Part shown: positions 39,952 to 47,586 of the stretch, one piece after another
Position numbering within the stretch: position 1 is the first letter of the stretch
Layout of the letters: each line of letters opens with the position of its first letter
DNA from: Patescibacteria group bacterium
GTDB lineage: Bacteria > Patescibacteriota > Patescibacteriia > 2-12-FULL-60-25
Reading direction: 5' to 3'
Length of the DNA: 47,980 nucleotides
Assembly: GCA_018830085.1 (NCBI GenBank)
Contig: JAHJSR010000017.1
Coordinates: 1 to 47,980 of the forward strand
Program-made: the position numbers and the translations under genes
Notes under the pieces: model-generated
What the model saw: only the letters and a program-made list of their open reading frames with translations
Told to the model about the DNA's origin: nothing
Database searches by the model: none

Positions 39952-40455
39952 TTAATCATTATTCAATTCATCTAATAATATTTGCATTGTTTTTATAAAA
40001 TTCATCAAATGCCTCCTATCCCAACATGGACCCAACGAAATCTGCACAGGTTTTGAATCTTGTGTTGTTAAAACCTCAAAAAGATATTGATCACCATTAA
40101 GTCGAATTCCTAAATCAGTTAACTTTATCCCGTTCACATCTTGTAAATCTATATGCTTAGTACGCGACATCCAAGCTCTAAATTCCAACCTTCCATTTTC
40201 CACCCTTAATGTTTCGGTAAAACTATTTAACAAATAACCCCAACAACCTATTGTCAAAACTGCCACTATCACAAATTGCATACCCTGTATCGAAGGTATA
40301 TACAGAGAAAAAAACAAAATTAATGTTAATATTATTGCCACAGCTAAAATAACTGCACCGCCCGGTGAAACAACCTGTGCTCTTACGTCAGTTAACAAAT
40401 CATCAGGCAACAAATCCTTCTTTTCAACTTTTACTGATGCTAATATTTTTGCCAT
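39952..40455 (-). CDS. Small membrane protein with PH-like C-terminal domain, unknown
   Basis: Two TM helices, then a beta-rich region; start taken at MAKILASV. Confidence 0.6.
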   Translation of the reverse strand: MAKILASVKVEKKDLLPDDLLTDVRAQVVSPGGAVILAVAIILTLILFFSLYIPSIQGMQFVIVAVLTIGCWGYLLNSFTETLRVENGRLEFRAWMSRTKHIDLQDVNGIKLTDLGIRLNGDQYLFEVLTTQDSKPVQISLGPCWDRRHLMNFIKTMQILLDELNND

Positions 40456-40732
40456 AAACTCATTATAGCTAAAATGCCACGATACGTCATTATCAATACT
40501 AAATAAAAAAGGGCCGCGAGGCTTTCGGCTAAGCTCAAACGAGCACATCGTTACAATAATCGCTAATTGCAGATATGATTCCGCAACTGCGAAAATAGCT
40601 CCTGAACGCTGCATAGGTCTAATTTTATCTACCACGGTAGATAACACGCCGACCTAAAAATACCGATTATCCCGAAACCTCAACGACCCTCACCACCATT
40701 CTCGCTGTATCACATCGCCTAGTCAAGTAAAT

Positions 40733-40766
40733 AAAAAAGCCGGTAGCTAAACTACACGGCTTTACG
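40733..40766 (-). terminator. Terminator overlapping the 3' end of the 40752 gene
   Basis: AAAGCCG TGTAGTTTAGCTAC CGGCTTTTTT on the minus strand. Confidence 0.75.
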
Positions 40767-42242
40767 AAGTTCATTCTGTCTTTGGCACTGATACTGCCAA
40801 AATTCATCACGTAGAGTAGGATCTTCCCAGTTAATTCCATAAATCGTCCTAGGCCAAATCCAAGGGAAAAATGTATCCAGATAAGTCAACAGCTTATAAA
40901 AAGCATGTCCATCCAACTCGTGTGACACCAATGAATTTAGGTAATACTCCAAAAGCAAGTACTGCAACTCATGAGAAATGCCTCCGTGTCTAAAGTTATA
41001 CTTATCAAAACGCCTATCAATCGAAGAATGCCGATTGTTAACATCAACCGCGCCAGCACGCTTAGCATTGGACTGCTGAGCCCAAACCTGCCCCGGGTTG
41101 GTAACAAGTTTACGGCGTAAACGATAAGCCACAATATCCATATCCGGAGCTTCGTTAAAAAACACCTGAGTGAATCCAGAAAAATCCGGAACTCGCTCTA
41201 CCAACGGAGTTTCATACTTCAAAAGTTTGGCAAAAACCGTGTCTTTGCACCTTCCCTCCGTGTAAACCGGCACCAAACCACCACCTCTGCGCTCGACCAA
41301 ATAAAAATCCTTATGCCGCACAAAATCCATCTCACGAATTGCATTCAGTCGATTGATGTCATTGTCTCGAGCCCAAAGAATACTACATCTACCGTCCTGA
41401 TTTTTACGAACTCTATAAAATCTATTAGGATCAAGGTTCGCGCCAATCAAGATACCAACACGCGCGTTAGGAACAAAAACATCATTTTCCAATATACCCC
41501 AAACCTTTGCATGCTTTTCCGCGACGCTTGTTGGAGAATATCGAGTTGCCCTGAGCCTGATCTCAACCTCAACCCAAGTAGCGCTAATACGAGCCTCCAT
41601 TTTTTCTTGAGGATTACCACTGGCCATCAAATCAAGCAAATCTATTGGACATTTAGCTAGATCAACTCGCTCCGAATGTTTAAGTAGACTCTTGTAACGC
41701 TTTGGAACATAAGCATCTATCACCTGAGCCATCTGTCTCTTTTTTGCAGCCATTGCCTCCTCAACCCAGCCAGAAAAATCACTCAAATCAATCTGAGCAA
41801 GCCCGTATTGATCAGCATAACGCTGAAAAAAAGCATACCCCATAGCTTCATCAACTCTAGCCTGAGAGATATTCGCTATCCGCTGTTGCCTGACCATCTC
41901 TTTACGTACTGCTCGCAGATGACCATACAAACTACCAAATCTTACGACATCACCAGTTAGAACCGAGCCATATTTGATGATGCGAGTCTTCTCTTGTTGG
42001 CTCAAATTAGGATCAATACAAATCAAACCAGGAAAAGCCTGCTGTACATTCTCCTGATGCAATGACTTTTTCCTATAAATCGCCTCCTCCAAAGCATTCT
42101 GCAATCTCCTAATTTGTTTTTCTCTGGCTTTTGATTTGCGATCATTTTTTGTATCACGCAACAAAGAAACAATACGTTTTACTTCATCAGACTTATAGTA
42201 AAAAGGCGGTGGACAATGTTCTGAACCATTCTGATGCTTCAT
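40752..42242 (-). CDS. Hypothetical 496-aa protein; C-terminal half possibly a divergent RelA/SpoT-like domain
   Basis: Long ORF with promoter, GGAG ribosome site and terminator; GRCKDTVFAKLLK...DFSGFTQVF...NRHSSID...HELQ...H pattern. Confidence 0.8.
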   Translation of the reverse strand: MKHQNGSEHCPPPFYYKSDEVKRIVSLLRDTKNDRKSKAREKQIRRLQNALEEAIYRKKSLHQENVQQAFPGLICIDPNLSQQEKTRIIKYGSVLTGDVVRFGSLYGHLRAVRKEMVRQQRIANISQARVDEAMGYAFFQRYADQYGLAQIDLSDFSGWVEEAMAAKKRQMAQVIDAYVPKRYKSLLKHSERVDLAKCPIDLLDLMASGNPQEKMEARISATWVEVEIRLRATRYSPTSVAEKHAKVWGILENDVFVPNARVGILIGANLDPNRFYRVRKNQDGRCSILWARDNDINRLNAIREMDFVRHKDFYLVERRGGGLVPVYTEGRCKDTVFAKLLKYETPLVERVPDFSGFTQVFFNEAPDMDIVAYRLRRKLVTNPGQVWAQQSNAKRAGAVDVNNRHSSIDRRFDKYNFRHGGISHELQYLLLEYYLNSLVSHELDGHAFYKLLTYLDTFFPWIWPRTIYGINWEDPTLRDEFWQYQCQRQNELRKAV

Positions 42243-42320
42243 TTTTTACTACTCCACTCTGCTACGACTTATTTAAGACAAGTCGAGCATTCTCGACAAT
42301 TTCCAAAGGACGGAATAACA

Positions 42321-42349
42321 AAAGTAGTTTATAACAACCTTCCAGTCAA
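42321..42349 (-). promoter_or_regulatory. Promoter of the 40752..42242 gene
   Basis: Minus strand TTGACT-N17-TACTTT. Confidence 0.55.
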
Positions 42350-42363
42350 GAGCGGCGTCACAA

Positions 42364-42392
42364 TTGACTAAAACAAAAAAAATCTTTATTAT
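42364..42392 (+). promoter_or_regulatory. Promoter of ndk
   Basis: TTGACT-N17-TATTAT; -10 ends 9 nt before the ATG. Confidence 0.7.
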
Positions 42393-42401
42393 ATTGCGCA
42401 T

Positions 42402-42914
42402 ATGCAACATCCAAGTGAAACAATTCAACGCACTTTAGTGCTCTTAAAGCCCGACGCCATTGAGCGCGGATTAATTGGCGAAATAACTCAACGCTTTGAA
42501 CGTGTAGGTTTAAAAATCGCCGGTCTAAAAATGATTTGGCCAACAGAAGAAACTGCTCTTAAGCATTACACCGAAGATTTAGCCGAACGTCGTGGTGAAC
42601 ACGTCCGCAAAATGATGGTTGACATGTTAGTATCCGGACCGGTCGTCGCCATTGCTTTAGAAGGTGTCGAAGCCGTTGAACTAGTACGTAAAATGGTTGG
42701 TGAAACAGAACCCAAAAAAGCAGCTCCCGGAACCATAAGAGGAGACTATGCTCATGTCTCTTTTAAACATGCTGACGCAAAAAATATCGGAATTTTTAAC
42801 TTAATCCATGCCTCGGGCAGTGCAGAAGAGGCCATGCAAGAAGTTGATGTCTGGTTTGAACCTAATGAAATCCATGAATTTAAACCTTCTTATACTGGTA
42901 TAACCATGGCATAA
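42402..42914 (+). CDS. ndk: Nucleoside diphosphate kinase
   Basis: RTLVLLKPDAIERGLIGEI, GTIRGDYA, NLIHASGSAEEA. Confidence 0.96.
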   Translation: MQHPSETIQRTLVLLKPDAIERGLIGEITQRFERVGLKIAGLKMIWPTEETALKHYTEDLAERRGEHVRKMMVDMLVSGPVVAIALEGVEAVELVRKMVGETEPKKAAPGTIRGDYAHVSFKHADAKNIGIFNLIHASGSAEEAMQEVDVWFEPNEIHEFKPSYTGITMA

Positions 42915-42918
42915 GAAT

Positions 42919-42950
42919 CAAAAAACAGAGCTTGGCTCTGTTTTTTTAAA
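42919..42950 (+). terminator. Terminator of ndk
   Basis: AAACAGAGC TTG GCTCTGTTTTTTT. Confidence 0.85.
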
Positions 42951-42981
42951 AAAATAGCTTATTTTAGCCAAATATAATATC

Positions 42982-43010
42982 TTGCAAAAAAACCACATAT
43001 TTGCTAGACT
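42982..43010 (+). promoter_or_regulatory. Putative promoter of rpmF-nusB-rnc
   Basis: TTGCAA-N17-TAGACT. Confidence 0.45.
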
Positions 43011-43081
43011 TAGCCTATTATTACCAGTCCACTCCGGTGGCTTACTAATTTCTACTCGTTAATATCTAACCTACTCATGTT

Positions 43082-43321
43082 ATGGGATTACCTGGACATC
43101 GTCGTACAAGCTCAGACAAACGCCGCCGCGCGTCACACTTTGCTTTAAAACAAACAACAATAACTACAGATAAAGATAACAATCAGGAGCACTTGCCTCA
43201 CCGCGCCGCACCCGGAGCAACATCCTATCGCGGACACACAATCCACGTAAAAGGCCAAGAGAAAAAGCTGGAAAAAATGCTCAAAACTTCAAAAAAATCT
43301 ACAACTAAAACCGATGAATAA
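43082..43321 (+). CDS. rpmF: Ribosomal protein L32, cysteine-free form
   Basis: MGLPGHRRTSSDKRRRASHFAL...LPHRAAPGATSYRGHTIHV; position upstream of nusB/rnc. Confidence 0.85.
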   Translation: MGLPGHRRTSSDKRRRASHFALKQTTITTDKDNNQEHLPHRAAPGATSYRGHTIHVKGQEKKLEKMLKTSKKSTTKTDE

Positions 43322-43361
43322 CCAAATTTAATTAATTCATCGCACCTTAGCACCTTGTTCT

Positions 43362-43910
43362 ATGTCAAATCGTCACCTTGCCAGAGCCCTCGCTCTCCAA
43401 TCCCTTTACGAATGGGATTTTCACCATTTGGATACACAAAAAGCACTTAATATCATTGATCGCAATCTTGAAGAATTTGCCCCAGAACTCGACGAAAAAC
43501 CTTTTGCGCGTGCTTTACTAAAAGGAATAATGGACCACCATTCCGACATAGACCAAGCCATAACCAAATTTGCGCCAGATTGGCCAATAGAAAGAATCAC
43601 GACAGTAGACCGCAATGTACTGCGTATTGGCATATTCGAGCTGCTCTTTGACGATCAAATTCCATCAAAAGTAGCAATAAACGAAGCCATTGAACTTGCT
43701 AAAACTTTTGGCGGTGAATCTTCTGGTAAATTTGTCAATGGAGTTTTAGGCGCAGTCTTCCGTGATCAAACAGCTCAAGGCGTTACAAAAACAGTTGATG
43801 CTCCCAAACCAGATAAAATCGAAGAACCTCAAGAAAAAGAAAAACCCGCAGAACCAAAAACCGAAGCTGATTCAACTCCAACTCCCCAAACTCCGGAACC
43901 TACTGCTTAA
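43362..43910 (+). CDS. nusB: Transcription antitermination factor NusB with C-terminal extension
   Basis: [57 protein letters not shown]. Confidence 0.95.
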   Translation: MSNRHLARALALQSLYEWDFHHLDTQKALNIIDRNLEEFAPELDEKPFARALLKGIMDHHSDIDQAITKFAPDWPIERITTVDRNVLRIGIFELLFDDQIPSKVAINEAIELAKTFGGESSGKFVNGVLGAVFRDQTAQGVTKTVDAPKPDKIEEPQEKEKPAEPKTEADSTPTPQTPEPTA

Positions 43911-43953
43911 ATTTAAGCTATTGAAAACTTAAATAACAAATATTTTTAATTTT

Positions 43954-44007
43954 GAACGAAATTGACGAAGCGCACGGATACATCCGTCATCTTCGTTAGA
44001 ATCGTTC
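43954..44007 (+). promoter_or_regulatory. Long nested hairpin upstream of rnc (candidate RNase III autoregulatory element)
   Basis: GAACGA/TCGTTC, ACGAAG/CTTCGT, ACGGA/TCCGT nested with equal-length internal loops. Confidence 0.65.
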
Positions 44008-44023
44008 TCCAAAGTGAAACGAT

Positions 44024-44737
44024 ATGATAACATTCGAACAACTCGATTTTAAACCGTTAGAACAACGGCTTGGTTATGAATTTAAAGATAAAAAATTTAT
44101 TATCGAAGCCTTAACTCACAGATCATATTTAAACGAACACACCGACCATCCTTATGATCACAATGAGAGACTCGAGTTTTTAGGTGATGCAGTTTTAGAG
44201 CTAGTTGTTACAGAAAACTTATATTTAAACTATCCAAATCCCGAAGGCGAACTAACTAACTGGCGAGCCGCTTTAGTAAATGCAAAAACCTTAGCAGGAA
44301 TAGCAACACAATTGGATTTTGAGGAATACCTATTATTATCCAAAGGTGAAGCCAAAGATAAAAATTCCAAAGCCCGAATGTACATCTTAGCCAATGCCAT
44401 AGAAGCTATTATTGGTGCAATATATTTGGATGGTCATTGGGAAGGAGCAAAACAATTTATAGATTCTTTCATTTTGAGTACGCTTCCTTACATATTAAAA
44501 AATAAATTATACATTGATCCTAAAAGTCGTTTTCAAGAAACTGCTCAAGAGATGCTTAGCGTTACACCAAATTACAAAGTACTCAAAGAAACCGGACCGG
44601 ATCATAACAAAGAATTTACAGTTGGTGTTTTCTTGGACAAGGATCTCGTTGCTGTTGGTAGCGGAACCAGCAAACAAGAAGCGCAAATCGCTGCTGCCGA
44701 AGCCGGATTGGAAGTTAAAAACTGGAACGTAAAATAG
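44024..44737 (+). CDS. rnc: Ribonuclease III
   Basis: ERLEFLGDAVLELVV signature; C-terminal dsRBD. Confidence 0.97.
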   Translation: MITFEQLDFKPLEQRLGYEFKDKKFIIEALTHRSYLNEHTDHPYDHNERLEFLGDAVLELVVTENLYLNYPNPEGELTNWRAALVNAKTLAGIATQLDFEEYLLLSKGEAKDKNSKARMYILANAIEAIIGAIYLDGHWEGAKQFIDSFILSTLPYILKNKLYIDPKSRFQETAQEMLSVTPNYKVLKETGPDHNKEFTVGVFLDKDLVAVGSGTSKQEAQIAAAEAGLEVKNWNVK

Positions 44738-44754
44738 CCCCAATAATTTTAAAA

Positions 44755-44783
44755 ACAAAAAAAATCCCATTCGGGATTTTTTC
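44755..44783 (+). terminator. Terminator of rnc
   Basis: AAAATCCC ATTC GGGATTTTTT. Confidence 0.8.
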
Positions 44784-44826
44784 GTTATCTTACCTCGGCT
44801 GAGCCACTCGGAGATTTGGTAAAGTA

Positions 44827-44901
44827 TGGTGCACCCTGAGGGAATCGAACCCCCATTGCCGGTTTCGAAGACCGGAGCTTTATCCGTTAAGCTAAGGGTG
44901 C
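44827..44901 (-). tRNA. tRNA-Arg (TCG), CCA encoded
   Basis: 75-nt cloverleaf on minus strand, anticodon loop CTTCGAA, encoded CCA. Confidence 0.94.
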
Positions 44902-44913
44902 TTAATAGCAACG

Positions 44914-44942
44914 ATAATAACTTAAAACCCAATTTTTAGCAA
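44914..44942 (-). promoter_or_regulatory. Promoter of tRNA-Arg
   Basis: Minus strand TTGCTA-N17-TATTAT. Confidence 0.6.
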
Positions 44943-45009
44943 TAATTTGACTGTATTGCAGTATTTTACTAATGTTGTCAAAGCTCATTACCAACCCCGG
45001 AGGTGAAAC

Positions 45010-45666
45010 TTGAAAAGCTTTCATTCGGTAAACAACAAAATCACTGTTGATTTTCGTAAGTTTGATTTGCCAATCAGCCAAAGCCAGGCACTAAAAATCC
45101 TACATCAACATGGCTTTGAATTTTTGACAGTCGACCTTGTGAGCCAAGCCAGACAACTAATTGGTGTCAGCAAATACAAACTTGATGCACCCAGATCCGC
45201 AGCTCCGAGTATGGTCAACTGTTCATCATTGATGGAGTATCTATTTGGTCTCCGTGGCGTGGAACTTCCACCCCTATCGGTTTACCAAGCCGCTTGCGGA
45301 GAATCCATGCATCTCGAACATGTTGGAGCCGAAGATTTGGTGTTCACGCCGCATGGTAGAAATAAAAATCTATATTTGGAAAACCCTGATACAACCATAG
45401 GTCACGTCGGCATGGTGACTGGTGATGATACGATTATCCATGCGATCCCCCGCCAAGGAGTTGTCGAAGAATCAACCGAGACATTCCTCGGTGGAAAACG
45501 CAAAAAATACTGGGCTAGACGTATCATCCCCAAAGACGATGCCATCATCTCTTTGTCCTGCCCAGAAAACCTACAAATACGATCGCAAATCGACATCTGG
45601 TGGTTACTCATGCGTACCCTACCCACCTCAAACACACCTCTCTACGCACCTCGCAACCTGCTATAA
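45010..45666 (+). CDS. NlpC/P60-like cysteine hydrolase (TTG start)
   Basis: VNCSSLMEYLFGLRGVELPPLSVYQAACGE ... EDLVF ... GHVGMVTGDDTIIHA; GGAGGTG upstream of TTG. Confidence 0.75.
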   Translation: MKSFHSVNNKITVDFRKFDLPISQSQALKILHQHGFEFLTVDLVSQARQLIGVSKYKLDAPRSAAPSMVNCSSLMEYLFGLRGVELPPLSVYQAACGESMHLEHVGAEDLVFTPHGRNKNLYLENPDTTIGHVGMVTGDDTIIHAIPRQGVVEESTETFLGGKRKKYWARRIIPKDDAIISLSCPENLQIRSQIDIWWLLMRTLPTSNTPLYAPRNLL

Positions 45667-45674
45667 TGCAGGTT

Positions 45675-46307
45675 TTATTTTTCACAACCCTTACTCATCT
45701 CATCCGAAAAACCATAAGGCTCCAAAAACTCACATTTAAAATTTCCGTTACCATCAATTATCACATCCCAAGATCCTTGATCTTTTGCCGCCAAAAACAT
45801 ACCGCCAGCATCTTCCCCAGCAAACTGCACAGTCCCCCTAGCATGTTCTGCATCATATTGATCAACACTGATTAAAATATCTTCAATATTTTTATGATAC
45901 ATGTCAGCGAAAACAGATTGAATCTCTCTGGCATCAGCAACCGTAAATTCATCATCCGGCTTTTTACACCCACTTATCATACTCTGAGGAAAATCCCTTC
46001 CTTCAATTATTGGACAAATAAATTCATCACTCCATTCTTTAGCCAACTTCCACTCGGCTCCATCTTTATAAACTAAAAAATTATTTGGTAAATCAGCATC
46101 CAAACCCATTTCAATTTTACCCTTTGCGTAATCCCCTTCCCTGCTAGTCACATCAACCTCAATCATACTTTTATCAAATCCATATCTTTCAAAAAGTGAT
46201 TGCTTCATGAATCCAACTATTTCGTCATTCTGATTATCAACTGTCGGCTGACTGCAACCTGCCGCCAAAAACATAGCAATAACTAAAAACGGTAATATTT
46301 TTTTCAT
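45675..46307 (-). CDS. Putative lipoprotein, unknown
   Basis: MKKILPFLVIAMFLAAGC lipobox. Confidence 0.75.
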   Translation of the reverse strand: MKKILPFLVIAMFLAAGCSQPTVDNQNDEIVGFMKQSLFERYGFDKSMIEVDVTSREGDYAKGKIEMGLDADLPNNFLVYKDGAEWKLAKEWSDEFICPIIEGRDFPQSMISGCKKPDDEFTVADAREIQSVFADMYHKNIEDILISVDQYDAEHARGTVQFAGEDAGGMFLAAKDQGSWDVIIDGNGNFKCEFLEPYGFSDEMSKGCEK

Positions 46308-46400
46308 ATGCACCCATTGTACTGTGCTGACCAATTTTGTCAAAAATATGTTATCCGACAATTATATGCCATAATAGACTTAATACTCACAAGGAGGCTG

Positions 46401-46658
46401 ATGATGAATAATCGATTCATAAAACCCAAAAAACCAATGCGTTTAGGCTCAGATGCCAACAGTCGATTTGCCACTAAAGACAAATCCCGACCAACCATGC
46501 ACAACAATCATCGAGCTAAGCAAAGATCACCCGATCCGGACGACACTCAGATCGAAGCCGTACAGCTAGATCTGCCCTATATCGATGAAGAAGGAAACGT
46601 CCTATTCTGGACAGCTCTCTGCTCATGCCTCAAGCCTCCAACCCCGGAAGACAAATGA
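46401..46658 (+). CDS. Small hypothetical protein (85 aa)
   Basis: AAGGAGG ribosome site before ATGATG; composition distinct from AT-rich neighbours; followed by AACCGCCG/CGGCGGTT hairpin. Confidence 0.6.
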   Translation: MMNNRFIKPKKPMRLGSDANSRFATKDKSRPTMHNNHRAKQRSPDPDDTQIEAVQLDLPYIDEEGNVLFWTALCSCLKPPTPEDK

Positions 46659-46679
46659 ATAGCACGACTCTCTACCTCG

Positions 46680-46705
46680 AACCGCCGCTACTACCCGGCG
46701 GTTGA
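46680..46705 (+). terminator. Hairpin/possible terminator after the 46401 gene
   Basis: AACCGCCG CTACTACC CGGCGGTT, weak T tract. Confidence 0.4.
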
Positions 46706-46860
46706 GCTTATTTACGTCTAACAATAATTAACAAAACTACTCTCAATCTAGCCAAAATATAATCTTTGGTAATTGAATAATCTTAATATTTTAGCTAATA
46801 TTAGCGAAATTATTAATTTACAGATTTTATAAAATTATTATAAATACTGTCACGCAAGGC

Positions 46861-46889
46861 TTGACAAAATCCCAAAAATATGATATATT
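46861..46889 (+). promoter_or_regulatory. Strong sigma70-type promoter
   Basis: TTGACA-N17-TATATT, near consensus. Confidence 0.8.
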
Positions 46890-46895
46890 AATACG

Positions 46896-47290
46896 TCAAA
46901 CTGAAATAACCGTGCCAGATACACATTACACAGTTTGAACACTTCAGAGGAGAGAGGATTTGAGCCAAGCTCGAATCAACAAAACTGAAGTAAGATAAGC
47001 GTAAATAACGGATGAGGAGCCGTAAACGCCTGATTTGAATACGCAAAAATAGACCACGGAGACCATCTCCGAGGAGGATTTTTAACATAAACAAACATGT
47101 TGTGATCTTAGACCCGGCCTTGCAATCCATGCTTTTGCAAAGCCGACCCAAGTTTCATAACTCAAAATTAATCAACCGCTCATCGACAAAATACTACCAA
47201 TGACCATGAACCAATCATGAACATTGGCAGCGCCACGATCTTGGACATTGTGTCCTCGCTTCGTGGTGTCAAAAAGTTCAGGAGAAAAAA
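46896..47290 (+). ncRNA. Candidate long structured leader/ncRNA
   Basis: At least six perfect or near-perfect hairpins between a strong promoter and the first downstream CDS; no credible long ORF. Confidence 0.55.
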
Positions 47291-47572
47291 ATGCTGGAAG
47301 TAACGATTTTCGTAATCATCGCGCTGTTTGTATCAGGAACCTGGATCGCCCTGCGGTCCCGAGTCCTGACCGCGATGCAGAACATCGTGGCCAACAGCAA
47401 AACCTCAACCCCCTACCTCCCGGCTCCGATCGAGGACATCAACGTTCTCGATCCCGCTGACTTCCCCGAGGAAATCAGAGAACTGCTCAAGGAAGCTGCC
47501 TTCCGAGACCTATACTCGGCTGACGAGCTCAAAGCTCTGAAAGCTGAGATGGACAGCCGCAAAGCGGCATAA
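47291..47572 (+). CDS. Small single-TM protein with acidic tail, unknown (93 aa)
   Basis: AGGAG ribosome site; MLEVTIFVIIALFVSGTWIAL TM; GC-rich. Confidence 0.75.
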   Translation: MLEVTIFVIIALFVSGTWIALRSRVLTAMQNIVANSKTSTPYLPAPIEDINVLDPADFPEEIRELLKEAAFRDLYSADELKALKAEMDSRKAA

Positions 47573-47586
47573 CGAGGAGAAAACAC

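Noticed and set aside
44827-44901. tRNA-Arg as integration site of a genomic island containing the orphan genes to the right
   Set aside because: The tRNA 3' end faces left (toward rnc), so a standard 3'-end integration would place an island on the left; no repeated 3' fragment seen to the right.
44507-44932. 141-aa minus-strand ORF
   Set aside because: Spans antisense of rnc and the whole tRNA-Arg gene; no coding signature.
47098-47106. Minimal ORF ATG TTG TGA following GAGGAGG in the leader
   Set aside because: Spacing from the SD-like motif is too long (about 19 nt) to claim a functional start-stop or uORF regulatory element.
47224-47460. Alternative ORF overlapping the first small membrane protein
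   Set aside because: Out of frame, lacks a convincing SD and overlaps the CCACGA/TCGTGG hairpin; the 47291 frame has a good SD and TM pattern.
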